From NCBI RefSeq assembly GCF_010389155.1, contig NC_057769.1, positions 7,068,735 through 7,132,734 on the forward strand: a stretch of 64,000 bases of DNA. The letters are read 5' to 3'. The notes beneath the pieces were generated by a model. It ran no database searches, was not told the origin of the DNA, and saw only the letters and a list, made by a program, of their open reading frames with translations. Of the stretch, positions 12,152-23,690 are shown in pieces. How positions within the stretch are numbered: position 1 is the stretch's first letter; the number at the start of each line of letters is the position of its first letter. The position numbers and the translations under genes were made by a program. This DNA is from Erigeron canadensis. Taxonomy: Eukaryota > Streptophyta > Magnoliopsida > Asterales > Asteraceae.

Positions 12152-13505
12152 AGAGGCAAGAGTGTAGTCGGCTAGTTTTATCGGCAAACATCAGCTAATC
12201 GGCTAAACTATAACATCTCCATCGGCTTGTATCAGCAAGTTTTATCGGTTAGTATTGGCTATATATATCGGCTAGTTTTGGCTGATCCTTGTGAACGTTG
12301 GGAGCATGTACTTTGTGACCGTTTTTTTTTTGGGGTTCTTGTGCTCGCCGGAAACCTAAAATTTTTTTTGGGGGTTTCGATTTTAAGTCTTGATCTACAT
12401 TTTTCTTGGCTTCTATTGCCGGAATACGTGCCGATAAAACTTGTCGATGCTCCTAACGTGATATATCACTATTTCCAGTGAGATCCAAAACCCCTTTTTG
12501 GGGTTTCCGGTTGTCGCCGGCCAAAAACATTCACTTTTTACGGCCAAAACTTTGTTTGGCTTTGCAAGGGTGTAGTTGGCTATTTTTACTACTTGTTCCT
12601 TCGGTTTTCCAGCGATCCTTTTTGGGGTTTCCGGTTTTCCGATGTGCTTCCTGTTGCTTCTGCATGTTGCATCGGTTTTCTGGCGAGCCCTTTCTTGGGT
12701 TTTCCGGTGAGACTGCTGCTGCTGCTGTTGCTACGACGGCTTATGGTTTTCTGGCGAGCCCTTTTTTGGGTTCTTGGTTTACTGCGGGTTGTTTTCCGGC
12801 GAGCCCTTTCTTGGGTTTCTGGTTAGACTGTTCCTGCTTATATACGTATATTTATGTATATTTATATTTAAGAAGAAGCCCAATGACTGCTACTAATAAG
12901 ATAAGACGAACCACTACCCGCTCCTTGGCACTAGTGAATTGCTATCAGAAGTCGCTATAATAAATGTCATTGTCGAATTTTTCCTTGGTAGTGTTACGGT
13001 AGCATTGCCGGATTTTTCCTTGGCGGCATTGCCGGATTTTGTTCCATTAAAGCAATAGGTAGCCGGAAAAAGGTAGTTTTTAGCCGATGATGATATCGTT
13101 GAACAGTTTTTTAGGTTGTCGGTAAAAATGGGCGATGATGATACAAATATTCGTAAAAATGAGACTCGGATGATCCGGGGCATATCTTGGCGGGGTAAAC
13201 CCTTTGTGTTAGCAGCCATGGCGTCTCCGACTTCCGAAATTCCTGACCCCCAAATTCTGAGCCCAAGTTTTATTTTTTACAAAAAACGGTCACTTTTTAT
13301 AGTTTTCCGGCAATTAGATTATAATTTCCTGTTACCTTTTATTTAGGTTTGAAATTGGCAAATTGGTTAGTTTTCGTTTACTACACCACTAGTTTTGGTT
13401 AGTTTTGGCTAGTTTTTTGCAACGACACGTGGCGATTTTTGATTCGTCGATAACTTGCCAAACTTGCCAATTTTGTGGCACTACACCCTTCCCCCTTATG
13501 TACTT
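12152..13505 (+). mobile_element. TIR element, tandem copy B
   Basis: This is a second head-to-tail copy (12152-13496), starting AGAGGCAAGAGTGTAGTCGG and ending ACTACACCCTTCCCCCT. It matches copy A along its whole length, with small indels: the same GTGAACGTTGGGAG, TGTGCCGATAAAACTTG-type and AGCCCTTTCTTGGG landmarks occur in the same order. The 9 bases following it (13497-13505) match 7 of 9 bases preceding copy A, so the pair may have inserted as a dimer with a 9-bp duplication, as Mutator-like elements make. No transposase is encoded. Confidence 0.65.
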
Positions 13506-13931
13506 AAATTTTTTTAAAATTGAAATAAATTCTAAAATAATGGTTAATAAAAACTTGTTACATGAGCCTTGGCATCTAGAGTATATTGGCATGTTTAGAA
13601 CTTTTGGTAGATCTTGCACTTTTGGCCACGTGAAACCTGTCTACTCTTCTTATTCTCTCTCCAATGAAACAAAAGTAAATACTATCCTATGTCTCTACTC
13701 CTATATACACAAAAGTCTTTTATCCCCAATCATATCACAAATTAGAATATGACCTCAAACCTACTGCAATTCCCAAATGCTAGCTTACAATAAAAGACTT
13801 TTAGACTAAATAAACATAAAAAAAAACTATGCGACACATTTGTTACTTGTCATTGGATGCATTTTGTATTAATGTATCATCACTAATTATTAGAATCTGT
13901 AAGTTTTTTTTTTTGAAACTAAGCACATATA
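13506..13931. other. Intergenic DNA, no gene seen
   Basis: An open frame crosses 13405-13752 but begins inside the repeat and shows no recognisable protein pattern. No feature supported. Confidence 0.4.
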
Positions 13932-14632
13932 ATAAAAAGTATGGGTGAGCAAAAACTAAACTACAAACCGAAAAAACCATGAAAATGAAAAAACCGGAAA
14001 CCTAAAAAACCAAAAACCATTAGTTTTGGTTTTCAAAAAATCGAAAGTTATGGTTTGGTTTTGGTTTCTAATGAAAAACTGAACCATACAAACCGAACCG
14101 AACCAAAAATATATATTGTTTACTTTATTTTATATCAATATCATTTTATTATTAATTTTTTGGTAAATATGTTAATATATTTACATTTTTAGGTGTATAT
14201 AATAATAATATTTATATGTTTTAAGTGAAAATACACAACAATATTGATTTGCTTTAATAATTGTATAATTAAACAACGTATAAAAAGATATAAATAGTTA
14301 TATATAAAATTTGTTTGAAGTTTGTACAACTTATTTTTATGGATTTGTTGTCATTGTTGTAATGTAATTGTTACTAGTATTGTTCAGAAAACTTGTTGAA
14401 ATTAATTATGGTGTAATTATAGAGTATAAACTTATAAACTTTTCAAACTCAATTTGACTCAAACCGCAAGTGGTTAAAACCTGACTAAAACCGAACCGAA
14501 ATAGTCCCAAACCAAAACCGAAAAAACTGAAACCTAATGATTTTAGTTCTCAAAAACTGAATTAAACGGTCCGGTTTTTGGTTTTAGTCAAAAACAGACC
14601 CAAACTGAACTGTACCCACTCCTAATAAGAAG
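13932..14632. mobile_element. Non-autonomous hAT element with 8-bp TSD
   Basis: The element 13940-14624 begins TATGGGTGAGCAAAAACTAA and ends ACCCACTCCTA, an inverted terminal repeat of the common plant hAT type (TAGGGGTGRGC). The flanks ATAAAAAG (13932-13939) and ATAAGAAG (14625-14632) match at 7 of 8 positions. Both ends are full of AACCGAACCGAAACC-like words and the centre is AT-rich. No coding capacity. Confidence 0.78.
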
Positions 14633-16408
14633 GGCGGCTTTAGTTAACAACTAGGTATGTGTTAAGGCAATAAGGCCTCAGGTTTGTATATGGTTTAGAT
14701 ACATTTGTGCTATAGAGTTTAGGACCTATGTAGTTCCCTATCTTAAATTCGCCACTAATTAGAATATGTCCTTTTGGAATACTAATATCTAAGCACATGA
14801 AATAGTCGGATGGTTTTCTTATTTCATGCAATAAGTAAAATAATTAATTTAAAATTAACATGTAGACATGATAATTCAAAATATCGAACATTTTAAAATT
14901 TTCCCACTTTATAACTATTTTATCAGTGAAGATCGATAAATATATTTTATTTATTACTAACTACTATATACTCAAATGTTTTCAATTCATGATTTCAATT
15001 TGCAATGAAATCAGCTTAACTGATAGATGCATACTTGTTTTTTTTTACATGTTTTGAATTTGATTTTATGGGGTGGCAAGTTTATGAAACTTCCCATAAT
15101 TATTTGTAACGGATTATGTTCTGCATCTTGTAGTTTAAAGTATATGTAAGACTTCACGATTGTATAAAGAGATATCCACTAATGTCAAATGTCGACCCAC
15201 TGTTTAAAATATTTATAAGTTTAATTTACAAACAGAATTCTTATTCAATTCTATAAAACTTGATACTTATGAAAAAAAAATTAATAATAGACGATAAAAG
15301 GGGAAAGGCATTGTTTTTAAGTTCCACTATGCTTGGGAAGTGTAGCAAAGCTGCCAAAAGCAAAATGGGGGGTTTCTCTTTGGGGTTATTTGCCGACTTG
15401 CCGTCCTCATCACATGCCTTCTTCTTTAGTTTAATGTTTTATACTTTATCTCCTTATATCTTAATAAAATCTTCATAAAAATAAATATGTTAAGATTCTA
15501 TTCACAAAATCCCTTTGATTGAAACTAAAAATCAACAACTACGTTTTTTATTAACCAATAATTATTCAAACATATCAATTCTTATAAGTAAATTCAACCA
15601 TTAGCTACTATTAGAACTAGTTAAGTTAATTATTTTTTGTACGAGTTAATTAGTTAAATATTTTTGGTGGAACAAGATAAATAGCTTCAATGGGGTATGT
15701 TGATCATAATATAATCTTGATTTGACAGTAAATTTATTCAATATTAGATTACCTTGGCTAATCGATTTGATTGAAAAAGATGATAATCTCCTCGTGCCCT
15801 TATATAATATAATAAGAATTTAGTTTCGTGTATATACACATTTAACTAAAATAGTTAAAATATCTAAATTAATATTTTTTTTTATGTGTAATATTGTCTT
15901 AAAGAGAATACAATATGTAGATATTTTAATATTTACTTGTTAGAAGGATGAATTAGGATCAAACTTAAAAATTATATATATCTTTATTTCTTTATAGAAT
16001 AAATTATTTTTTTGTTTTTTTTTTAAAAAAAACTTCTTATGTTTAAAATTTTAAAAATACTCTTAACTTTCAACACATTTTCAAGTCACACATTTCATTT
16101 GCTAAAGATATTTTTAAAATATTTTCCAAACCTATCTATCGAGACTACTTCACTTATTTATTTATTAATTTAAATATTTTTACTTAATATACTTATAATA
16201 TTCTTAATGAAATTTTTGTCAAGGTAGATTTTTTAACTCTTATTTTACACCATAAACATGTATCTTTCAAAACATCTTCACTATCATTCTTACATCATTT
16301 GTATTTATATCGTACTAATTGTAGGTACTATGTTATTATAATGTAATGTAGTAAGATATGTCATTTGAAAATCTTTTCTCTTGGTAGCATTTTCCAACTT
16401 TATTGATG
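14633..16408. other. AT-rich intergenic DNA, no gene seen
   Basis: About 1.8 kb without supported genes. Open frames here (for example 15260-15478) lack any recognisable pattern. Confidence 0.5.
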
Positions 16409-16918
16409 CCATGATTTAGGGTTGTTAATCTCCACTCTATCCAAAACCCAACTTGTATCCACCCTGAAAAAACAAGGTTATGGTTGTGAAATCTTGACCA
16501 TCAACACGCCAACCCACTAACTTGACTTTTTTCCGTTAGGTTCGGGTTGACTCTTTGGTTAATAGGTCGACCCGCTAGTCTGAAAATAATTTAAATTTAT
16601 ATACTTTTTGAAAATGCATTGACCTACCAACTCGTCAACCAATGACCCATTTGACATGAAATCTACCAACCAACCTGCCAACCCATAACTCACATCACCA
16701 GAAATCAACCTGCCAACCCACCAACCCATTTAACCCGTCAACTCGAAACTCAAGATTTTTTCAGGTTGGTGGGTTGATCGGGTTGACAGGCCATGGGTCA
16801 GGGTTGAAGTTTCTGACCTGGATTTAGTGAGTTGGGTTAGGGTAAAAGATTTTCGATCCGCCACCACGTGAACCTTAACCCGCGAACCTGTGAACCCATT
16901 GACAACCCTACCACGATC
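16409..16918. mobile_element. Non-autonomous hAT element
   Basis: The element 16417-16910 has the ends TAGGGTTGTTAAT and ATTGACAACCCTA. The flanking octamers CCATGATT and CCACGATC match at 6 of 8 bases, consistent with an old hAT duplication. Both halves carry many CCAACCCA / GGGTTGG words that can pair. Non-coding. Confidence 0.7.
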
Positions 16919-16965
16919 TAATAAACCAAAAGATTCTAAAAACAATCATATTACTGTAATTTATA

Positions 16966-17235
16966 ATGAGAGGGATACCTCGCAAAATATGATGGCGGTG
17001 GCAATAGCGGGTGGCGGTAGTGGCAGTGGTTTTCTGTAACAATATGGTTATTAATGTAAAAGTAGTTGGTGTAAAGAGGGTAATGTTAATTCATTAAAGG
17101 CAATTTGATTCATTTTTAATAAATTTTTCCAAAAATGAGGTTTTTAAGGGAAATTGTGTAAATTCTAATGTCCCATCTTTCTAAAAACAATTTTTAAAAA
17201 TAGGAGGAGCTAGAATTTCTATAAAATAGTATAGA
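16966..17235 (-). mobile_element. Small non-autonomous Helitron (minus strand)
   Basis: On the minus strand it begins TCTATACTATTTTATAG directly after an A. It carries the GCC/ACC-rich segment (GGTGGC-type words at 16991-17030 on the plus strand) and ends in a degenerate hairpin and TCATT. Layout and ends match the copies at 6086, 42131 and 54505. The 3' end is the least certain part. Confidence 0.45.
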
Positions 17236-19406
17236 TGATTTTATGGTTATTTTTGTAAAGATTTTGAATGTTGAGTTGTTTGACATATAAGTATATAACA
17301 TTTCAAAATTCAATTTTGGGTTTTATTAAACGAAACTTTAAGGACTTTTATTAAGACAAATTCAGTAGTTACGCACTCTCCATAAAATTCAGATGATAAG
17401 CTTTTAATATGAAAAAAAAACACAAAAATTTCTTATGCATATAAAATAAATCTCTAGGCTTTATTTAACATTGTCTTACGATTTATATACGTGGGAAGGA
17501 AATATGAGGTTGTTTGACATTTAAGTTGAGTGAAAAACCCTTCACATACTTTTTTTAAACTTTAGAAATCATGGAAGACCAAACATTTATTTAAAATATT
17601 AAAATATTGATATATGAGGGGTTTTTCACCTAAATTAAATGTCTAACAGCCCCATACTCACTTTTCTCTTTATATTTTTAGCATAAACTATTACTTACCC
17701 ATTTCAAATTCAATTTATGTGTTGTTTCGTCCGTTTCGTATATAGCGGGAAGCTTATGTAGTTATGTGAATTAAAGTTGGGGAAAAAATGAGTTTACGCA
17801 TGTCCAAAATAGAAGTAATCTTATTTTTTCTGTATAATGTGGCAACTTGATACCTTAAGTATTTATTTATAAGTAAAAGAATTTGACCGTTGCTGAAATC
17901 AATAAATTATTATTTAGTTTTAATCATACACCTAGGTTTTACATTCCTTTTGCCTTATTTATTTTTTTTAGGCACACATCTCGAAATATTAAGCAAAAAT
18001 AAATGTATCGATTCGTCCAAACTAACCTACTATATAAATCTAAGACTATTAACTTGATTTTGTTTAATTTTTGAGTCACTTACGATCAAAGTAATGTACC
18101 CGTTATGTTTTTCGAGTAACACACGGGTCGTGCGATATTGGATACATTAACGTCTCATTAGCCATTAGGTAACGTAATATTAATCTGTGATGTCTATTAT
18201 TTTGATATGAAATTAAACATGGTTTTGTCGCTTAATTTGTGAGTAATATTTTTCTTTTCCCTAACAACACAATTTAATTAATTAGATATATATACACGTG
18301 AGTCACTGAAAATAGAGATCTACATACTAGAAGTAAAATGCCAAATTGATCAAGGAAACTAACTTTTCTTACAACAACTAAACAACCATAAAAAGACGTA
18401 CATCGAAATAATAAGAGAGAAACACCTCATTGCTATATATTTACTAAGTTGCGTACGTAAAATGACACTTTAATTATTTCAATTATGTACTTTCAAAGTG
18501 ACCATCATCAAGCGAAACATATAGCTTTAAGAAGCCGTTTGTATAGGGGCATTAAGCCATTAAGTTCTAAATGGGAATTCAGCTCACAATATGACTCGGA
18601 TGCATTCGGAATATTAATTAGTATGTAACCAACAACCTGACATAAGAGGCCGAATTAAGGTCATTCATAAAATGGCATATATATTAATCCCTAAAAATGT
18701 GAACAGAATTCGATCTCCAAGCCTCTTGCGCAAACAGAATTCGATCTCCAACCCGTTAAATTGTACGGCATGAATTAAAGCCCAAATTTTACGAAAGGCG
18801 AGTATCATATGAACATATAGACACGTATATATATTTCAAGCTGTAATAATAATCCAGTTATATGATCTGCTAATTTTTATTTTAAAACCAACTTTTGGGT
18901 TGATTTTCCATTAAATTAAATCTTAGATTAAATATTGAAGAGATATAGTTTATTTTTTGGCGGGTAGATCACGGATGAATTCTTTATTAACCAAAAAGTA
19001 TTTTAATATATAAAAATATTTCTTTTCTTAATAAACTACTCGTAAGATTTAACTTTGGGTTATGGTCTCCATGCATTTAAGTCTACCATTACCATATCAA
19101 TCATGCCTTCGGGTAAAAATTCAGAGAGTTTGTATTCCCATCTAAATTTTAATAAAAAACGATATCAAATTTCGATAGAGAAAAGGTACATATATGTATA
19201 TAATTCAAAGCTAATTAATGAGACTAGTTGAAAGTATAAGTGTAAAACACAACGAAAACCAATCAAACATGCAATTGCTCGCGAAAGTAAATTTTATCCA
19301 ACTTTTGGCAATAATAATGCTATTAAATCTTAATGTATAGAGTAGGAATTAACATATTTTCTTTAGTTCTGATTCCATTATGATCCTGATATCCGAAAGT
19401 GATACA
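17236..19406. other. Intergenic DNA, no gene seen
   Basis: About 2.2 kb without supported genes. A direct repeat of ACAGAATTCGATCTCCAA occurs at about 18703-18752. Poly-A/T tracts are frequent. Confidence 0.5.
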
Positions 19407-19603
19407 GAATATAATGGGATTTGGCGCCAGGACCAGTAATCATACCTTTTGGTTCGCAGGGACTTGGGACCGTGGTACCGAAAAATGGTGCCGGGTGAGA
19501 AATTAGACTAATAGTGTGGCACCGATACTAAGCTTTGGAAAAGTTCTGGATTGGTGCCGCCGTTGATACTAAAACCGACACGGCATGTTCATCCCTAATA
19601 TAA
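19407..19603. mobile_element. hAT-like MITE
   Basis: The segment 19415-19595 runs from TGGGATTTGGCGCCAGGACC to CATGTTCATCCC. The flanks GAATATAA and TAATATAA match at 7 of 8. It is unusually GC-rich for the area and rich in GGTACCG/GGTGCCG words. The ends are only partly inverted, so the call is tentative. Confidence 0.4.
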
Positions 19604-21862
19604 AGCCATGAGATATGTGAAAAGTAAATATAAACCGTCATTAATTTATTTAAAAATAGTGAATCTACTTCTAAGCACACCAAAAAGCATTTTAACATGC
19701 ATTCGGCGTGAATATATCCGAAGATAATGAGGCTACTAAATTGTTGGTGGGAAAGTAAGACACGCCCAAAAGGATATTAATCTGACTTGTAGAGTTGTAG
19801 CCTTGCACTTCTTAAGACACAAACACCTACAAAAACTTTGTTTGCGAATTCTTGTTCTAGCGTGGGCCAAGTAGGAACCGACTCACTTACTTTTCAAACT
19901 TAACACTAAATCACCATTGTTGAAAGTTAATACCTCGTTTACCTTCACCTTTACTTCATTTTATTTATCAAGGGCTACAACACCCTCTTAAATCCATCAC
20001 TTTAATTTATTTCCCCATTTCATTCAAGCTATTAAGGTCATTCGCCATAGAATTTATCTTGTTCAATGAAAAAAAAAGAGAATCCGAGCCGTTAAATGAT
20101 CGACGAGGTTGTATAATATTCCAAGTTGGTATGTAAAATAACTATACATCAAAATGACCGTTAATCAAATTAATTAAGAAATGATGTAGCTTACATTTTA
20201 CACTTGTGTTATACAATCATTTTGCTTCCCTTCATGCACGTATCTTGAAATGATAAGTGAAATAAAAGCACCTATTTCGTCTAAACCACTCAACTACTAA
20301 GATATGGTTTATGATTATTTTGAGTCCCTTACGATCCAAGTGATCATGTACGTATCGATCCGTTATGTCTTTTTTTTTTTTTTTGTATGTGTGAGTAATA
20401 CACGGGTCACTTGATATTTGTACGTGTAGTATGAATAATAATCATTCATAAGTCATATATTAGTGAACTTCTGCTCTTTTTCACATGTTCGATTCTATGT
20501 GTAGCTTAAGCAAGGTAAATGATTAAAAAAATATAGTCCAAGTCTTTGCATTACCGGATAAGAATTCTTTAAAATTAAATCCAACTTTATAGATAAAGTT
20601 GAATTATCTTCACCTAATCACTTTTGGATTAAAATCAAAGATTAAGATCCAAATTTAAATTTTTAATCTTAATTATCAATTTTAATCCAAGATTTAAGCT
20701 AGGTTGCTCCAATTTTACCTAAGTTGGAGCAACTTTAAAAGATATCTATCCTGCATTACCTAATTTTTTTTATTTAAGTTTTTATATGGAAACTGCTGGC
20801 CGGATCAGCAAAATTTTGTTTCATGAAGAATGTAAAATTAAGTGAATATATTTTGATTAATTCACTTGGATAAATTAAATGTCATAAATTAACATAGCAA
20901 GCCACATAATTTACGTTTGTCTAAAAGTAGGTGATGTATTATTGTATTACTTTAAACTATCAATATTAAATTTATGTAATGTACATTATATGTGTAGTTA
21001 TGAACATTCACTAACCTCAATACTAGATAAAGTTTTTATTTGTAAGGTGGATCCGTTAAATATACAATATTATCTATGCCGGAACAGATTTGAAATATTA
21101 TTACTGATAATGATTCATTTTTTAAAGTTTATTACCTATAGTTGAGTTGGTAACCAGTTACCATATTACTCATATTGACAAAAGTTTTAAGAGTGTACTG
21201 CTTATATTGGTATTTTAATGATTACATTATCAAACTCTTGGGGAAAAAAGAATAGGCTGCTATATTTTTTTTGTGTGGCATTGAACCTTATACTACAAAA
21301 CACCATTTCCTTATGGAAACTTTATTTGGCAAGGGTATATTTATAATATTTTTTCCTTAGAAAAATTATGTAAGCATTAGTTACGAGTATTCTCTAAAAA
21401 CAATGAAATTAAACGAGTACAATTGTGGCCATCAATATGATATAGTAATCTAACGTATTGATAACTTTACAAGAGGTCTTATAATTGAATCTTAATTTTG
21501 ACAATATACATTGGTAATTAACCGATAAATACTTTAGAAAGGTACAGGGGATAGATTGGTTAAATTAAGCGCTCGGTCCTCATGAATTTTGGGCATATAG
21601 AGGGATGTTTGGGCTAGCTTATTCAATGGGGCATAATAACTTGCTGTGTTTGCGTATTATCAATGCTATTTATAAGTCTATATTATAATTGGATAGAGTT
21701 TTTTTAGAGTTTTACAAGCTTGTTATACTCTTAAATAAGTTTATTTGTGTAAGTCACAAAAATCAGACATTTTGACAACACACTTGGCGTTTCTGATAAA
21801 ATCTGCTTAGCCGAATACACCCATAGTCTTTGTTTTGTATACATACCATTGTATTGCATAGG
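19604..21862. other. AT-rich intergenic DNA, no gene seen
   Basis: About 2.2 kb with no supported gene, RNA or bounded element. A poly-T tract lies at about 20370-20384. Confidence 0.5.
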
Positions 21863-21968
21863 CCCATACTGTAAAGGTCTTGTAATAAGTATGGGCCAAT
21901 ATTATTGTAACTCATATTGTAAAGCTGTTGTAATTAAGTATGGGCCAATATCATTGTAACCCATATTA
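21863..21968. repeat. Short tandem repeat, two units of about 58 bp
   Basis: Unit landmarks CATACTGTAAAGGTCTTGTA, AAGTATGGGCCAATATTATT and GTAACTCATAT recur about 58 bases later with minor changes, followed by a partial third start (CCCATATTATATA). Confidence 0.8.
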
Positions 21969-22024
21969 TATATATATATATATTAAAAACAGATCTTTGG
22001 TTTTCGTGCAAACTAAAGTAACAA

Positions 22025-22300
22025 AATTTTTTTTTCCTCACCTATATCTTTTTCCACTTTTTTGATTTTTAAATATTTGTCCATATCCATCTCTCTTTTT
22101 AAATTTTTGGGGTTTATAATTTTTTTTTAAGTTTAAGTTTTTATCTAAACTACAATAACTAATTTTTCTTTTTTCTTTTTTTTTCCCTAACTATATCTTT
22201 TTCCACTTTTTTGGTTTTAAAATGTTTGTTCATATCCATCTCTCTTTTTAAATTTTTGGGGTTTATAAGTTTTTTTTTTAAGTTTAAGTTTTTATCTTAA
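22025..22300. repeat. Direct tandem duplication, unit about 145 bp
   Basis: CTATATCTTTTTCCACTTTT, followed by ATCCATCTCTCTTTTTAAAT, GGGGTTTATAA and AAGTTTAAGTTTTTATCT, appears twice in the same order (from about 22045 and from about 22190). The duplication is recent, with few differences. Confidence 0.8.
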
Positions 22301-22429
22301 AAATAAGGGTAATGGAGGGAATCCTAGCCCCGGTACAACAATTGAATATCTATCAACTCACCACGTATGAGTCATATGATGCCGGTACAATACACCCATC
22401 CTAATCCTTGCATAATCAACGTGTAAAGA

Positions 22430-23330
22430 ATAGTATACTTTTTATTCTTTTTATATTCACTACATAAGTTTCAATCTTTACACTTTTAACACTAAACTAT
22501 AATACTTTTTAGTAAATAATAGTATACTTTTTATTCTTTTATTCTTTTTATTTTCATTACATAAGCTTCAATCTTTACACTTTTAACACTAAATTATAAT
22601 ACTTTTTAATAAAGAATAGTACACTTTCTATTCTTTTTATCTTCACCACAAAAGTTTCAATCTTTACACTTTTAGCTTTTTATTTTTTTTATTTTCACCA
22701 CATAAGTTTCAATCTTTATACTTTTAGCACTAAACTATAATACTTTTTAGTAAAGAATAGTATACTTTTTATTATATTTATTTTCACTATAAAAGTTTCA
22801 AACTTTACACTTTTAGCACTAAACTATAATGCTTTTTAGTAAACTTTTTATTCTTTCTATTTTTACCACAATATTTTAACTATTTACACTTTAGCACTAA
22901 ACTTTTACTTCTTTATTTTCTTTTATTTTAAAGTTCGGAAAACGTGTAAAGATTAATATTTTTTATTTTCACCACAATAGTTTCACTCTTTACACTTTTA
23001 ACACTAAAATTTAATAATTTTTAGTAAACTTTTTAATCTTTTTATTTTCATCACAATATTTTAACTTTTTGTACTTTTAGCACTAAACTTTCATACATCT
23101 TGATAATCTTTTATTTTAATAACAACATTTTAGCTTCTTACACTTTAGCAACAAACTACTTAACATATTATTAAAAAGAAATGTACGGAAAAACGTGTAA
23201 AAAATAATAAACTTTTTATTCATTTTATTTTCACCACAATATTTGAACTATTTACACTTTTAGCACAAAACTTTTGTACTTTTTGATTTTCTTTTATTTA
23301 ACTACAACATTTTTTAACCTCGGTCCATGA
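22430..23330. repeat. Degenerate tandem repeat, unit about 80-110 bp
   Basis: Eight or more units share AATAGTATACTTTTTATTCT, then CACCACATAAGTTTCAATCT, TTACACTTTTAGCACTAAAC and TATAATACTTTTTAGTAAA. Left-hand units are most alike and units decay towards the right. Satellite-like and non-coding. The segment before it (22307-22430) holds a paired GCCGGTACAA word. Confidence 0.8.
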
Positions 23331-23690
23331 ACGCATACCTATTTGTAACGCATTATCTTTTGAATAATTCTTTTCTATTACGAGTAAATCGTTAACAAAT
23401 GTAATGTCTCCCGGGACAACGTACGAGTGACATATCTCGTTGTAAAACTAAAGTCACATGAAACTTATAAAGTTTTGAGAAATGAGAAATCAGGAATGGT
23501 TTATTAAAATTTGAGGTGAAGAAATAGTCAGGAAAACTTTATATAATTGGATTCGGTTCTATACATTTTAGTATTATTTTTATAATCATCAGTTGTTTGA
23601 TATATACAATTTATTTGAAACCTATTAATGATAATCATGAGGGCTATGATAGAAATAACTTTTTAACTGAGATGTATATATATTCTACTA
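23331..23690. other. Intergenic DNA, no gene seen
   Basis: No feature supported. Confidence 0.4.

Noticed and set aside
10947..12960. Open frames of 128 and 160 codons with FSGEPFLGF-like repeats
   Set aside because: They sit inside the tandem TIR elements, differ between copies by frame changes, and come from a minisatellite-like phrase. No protein family is recognisable.
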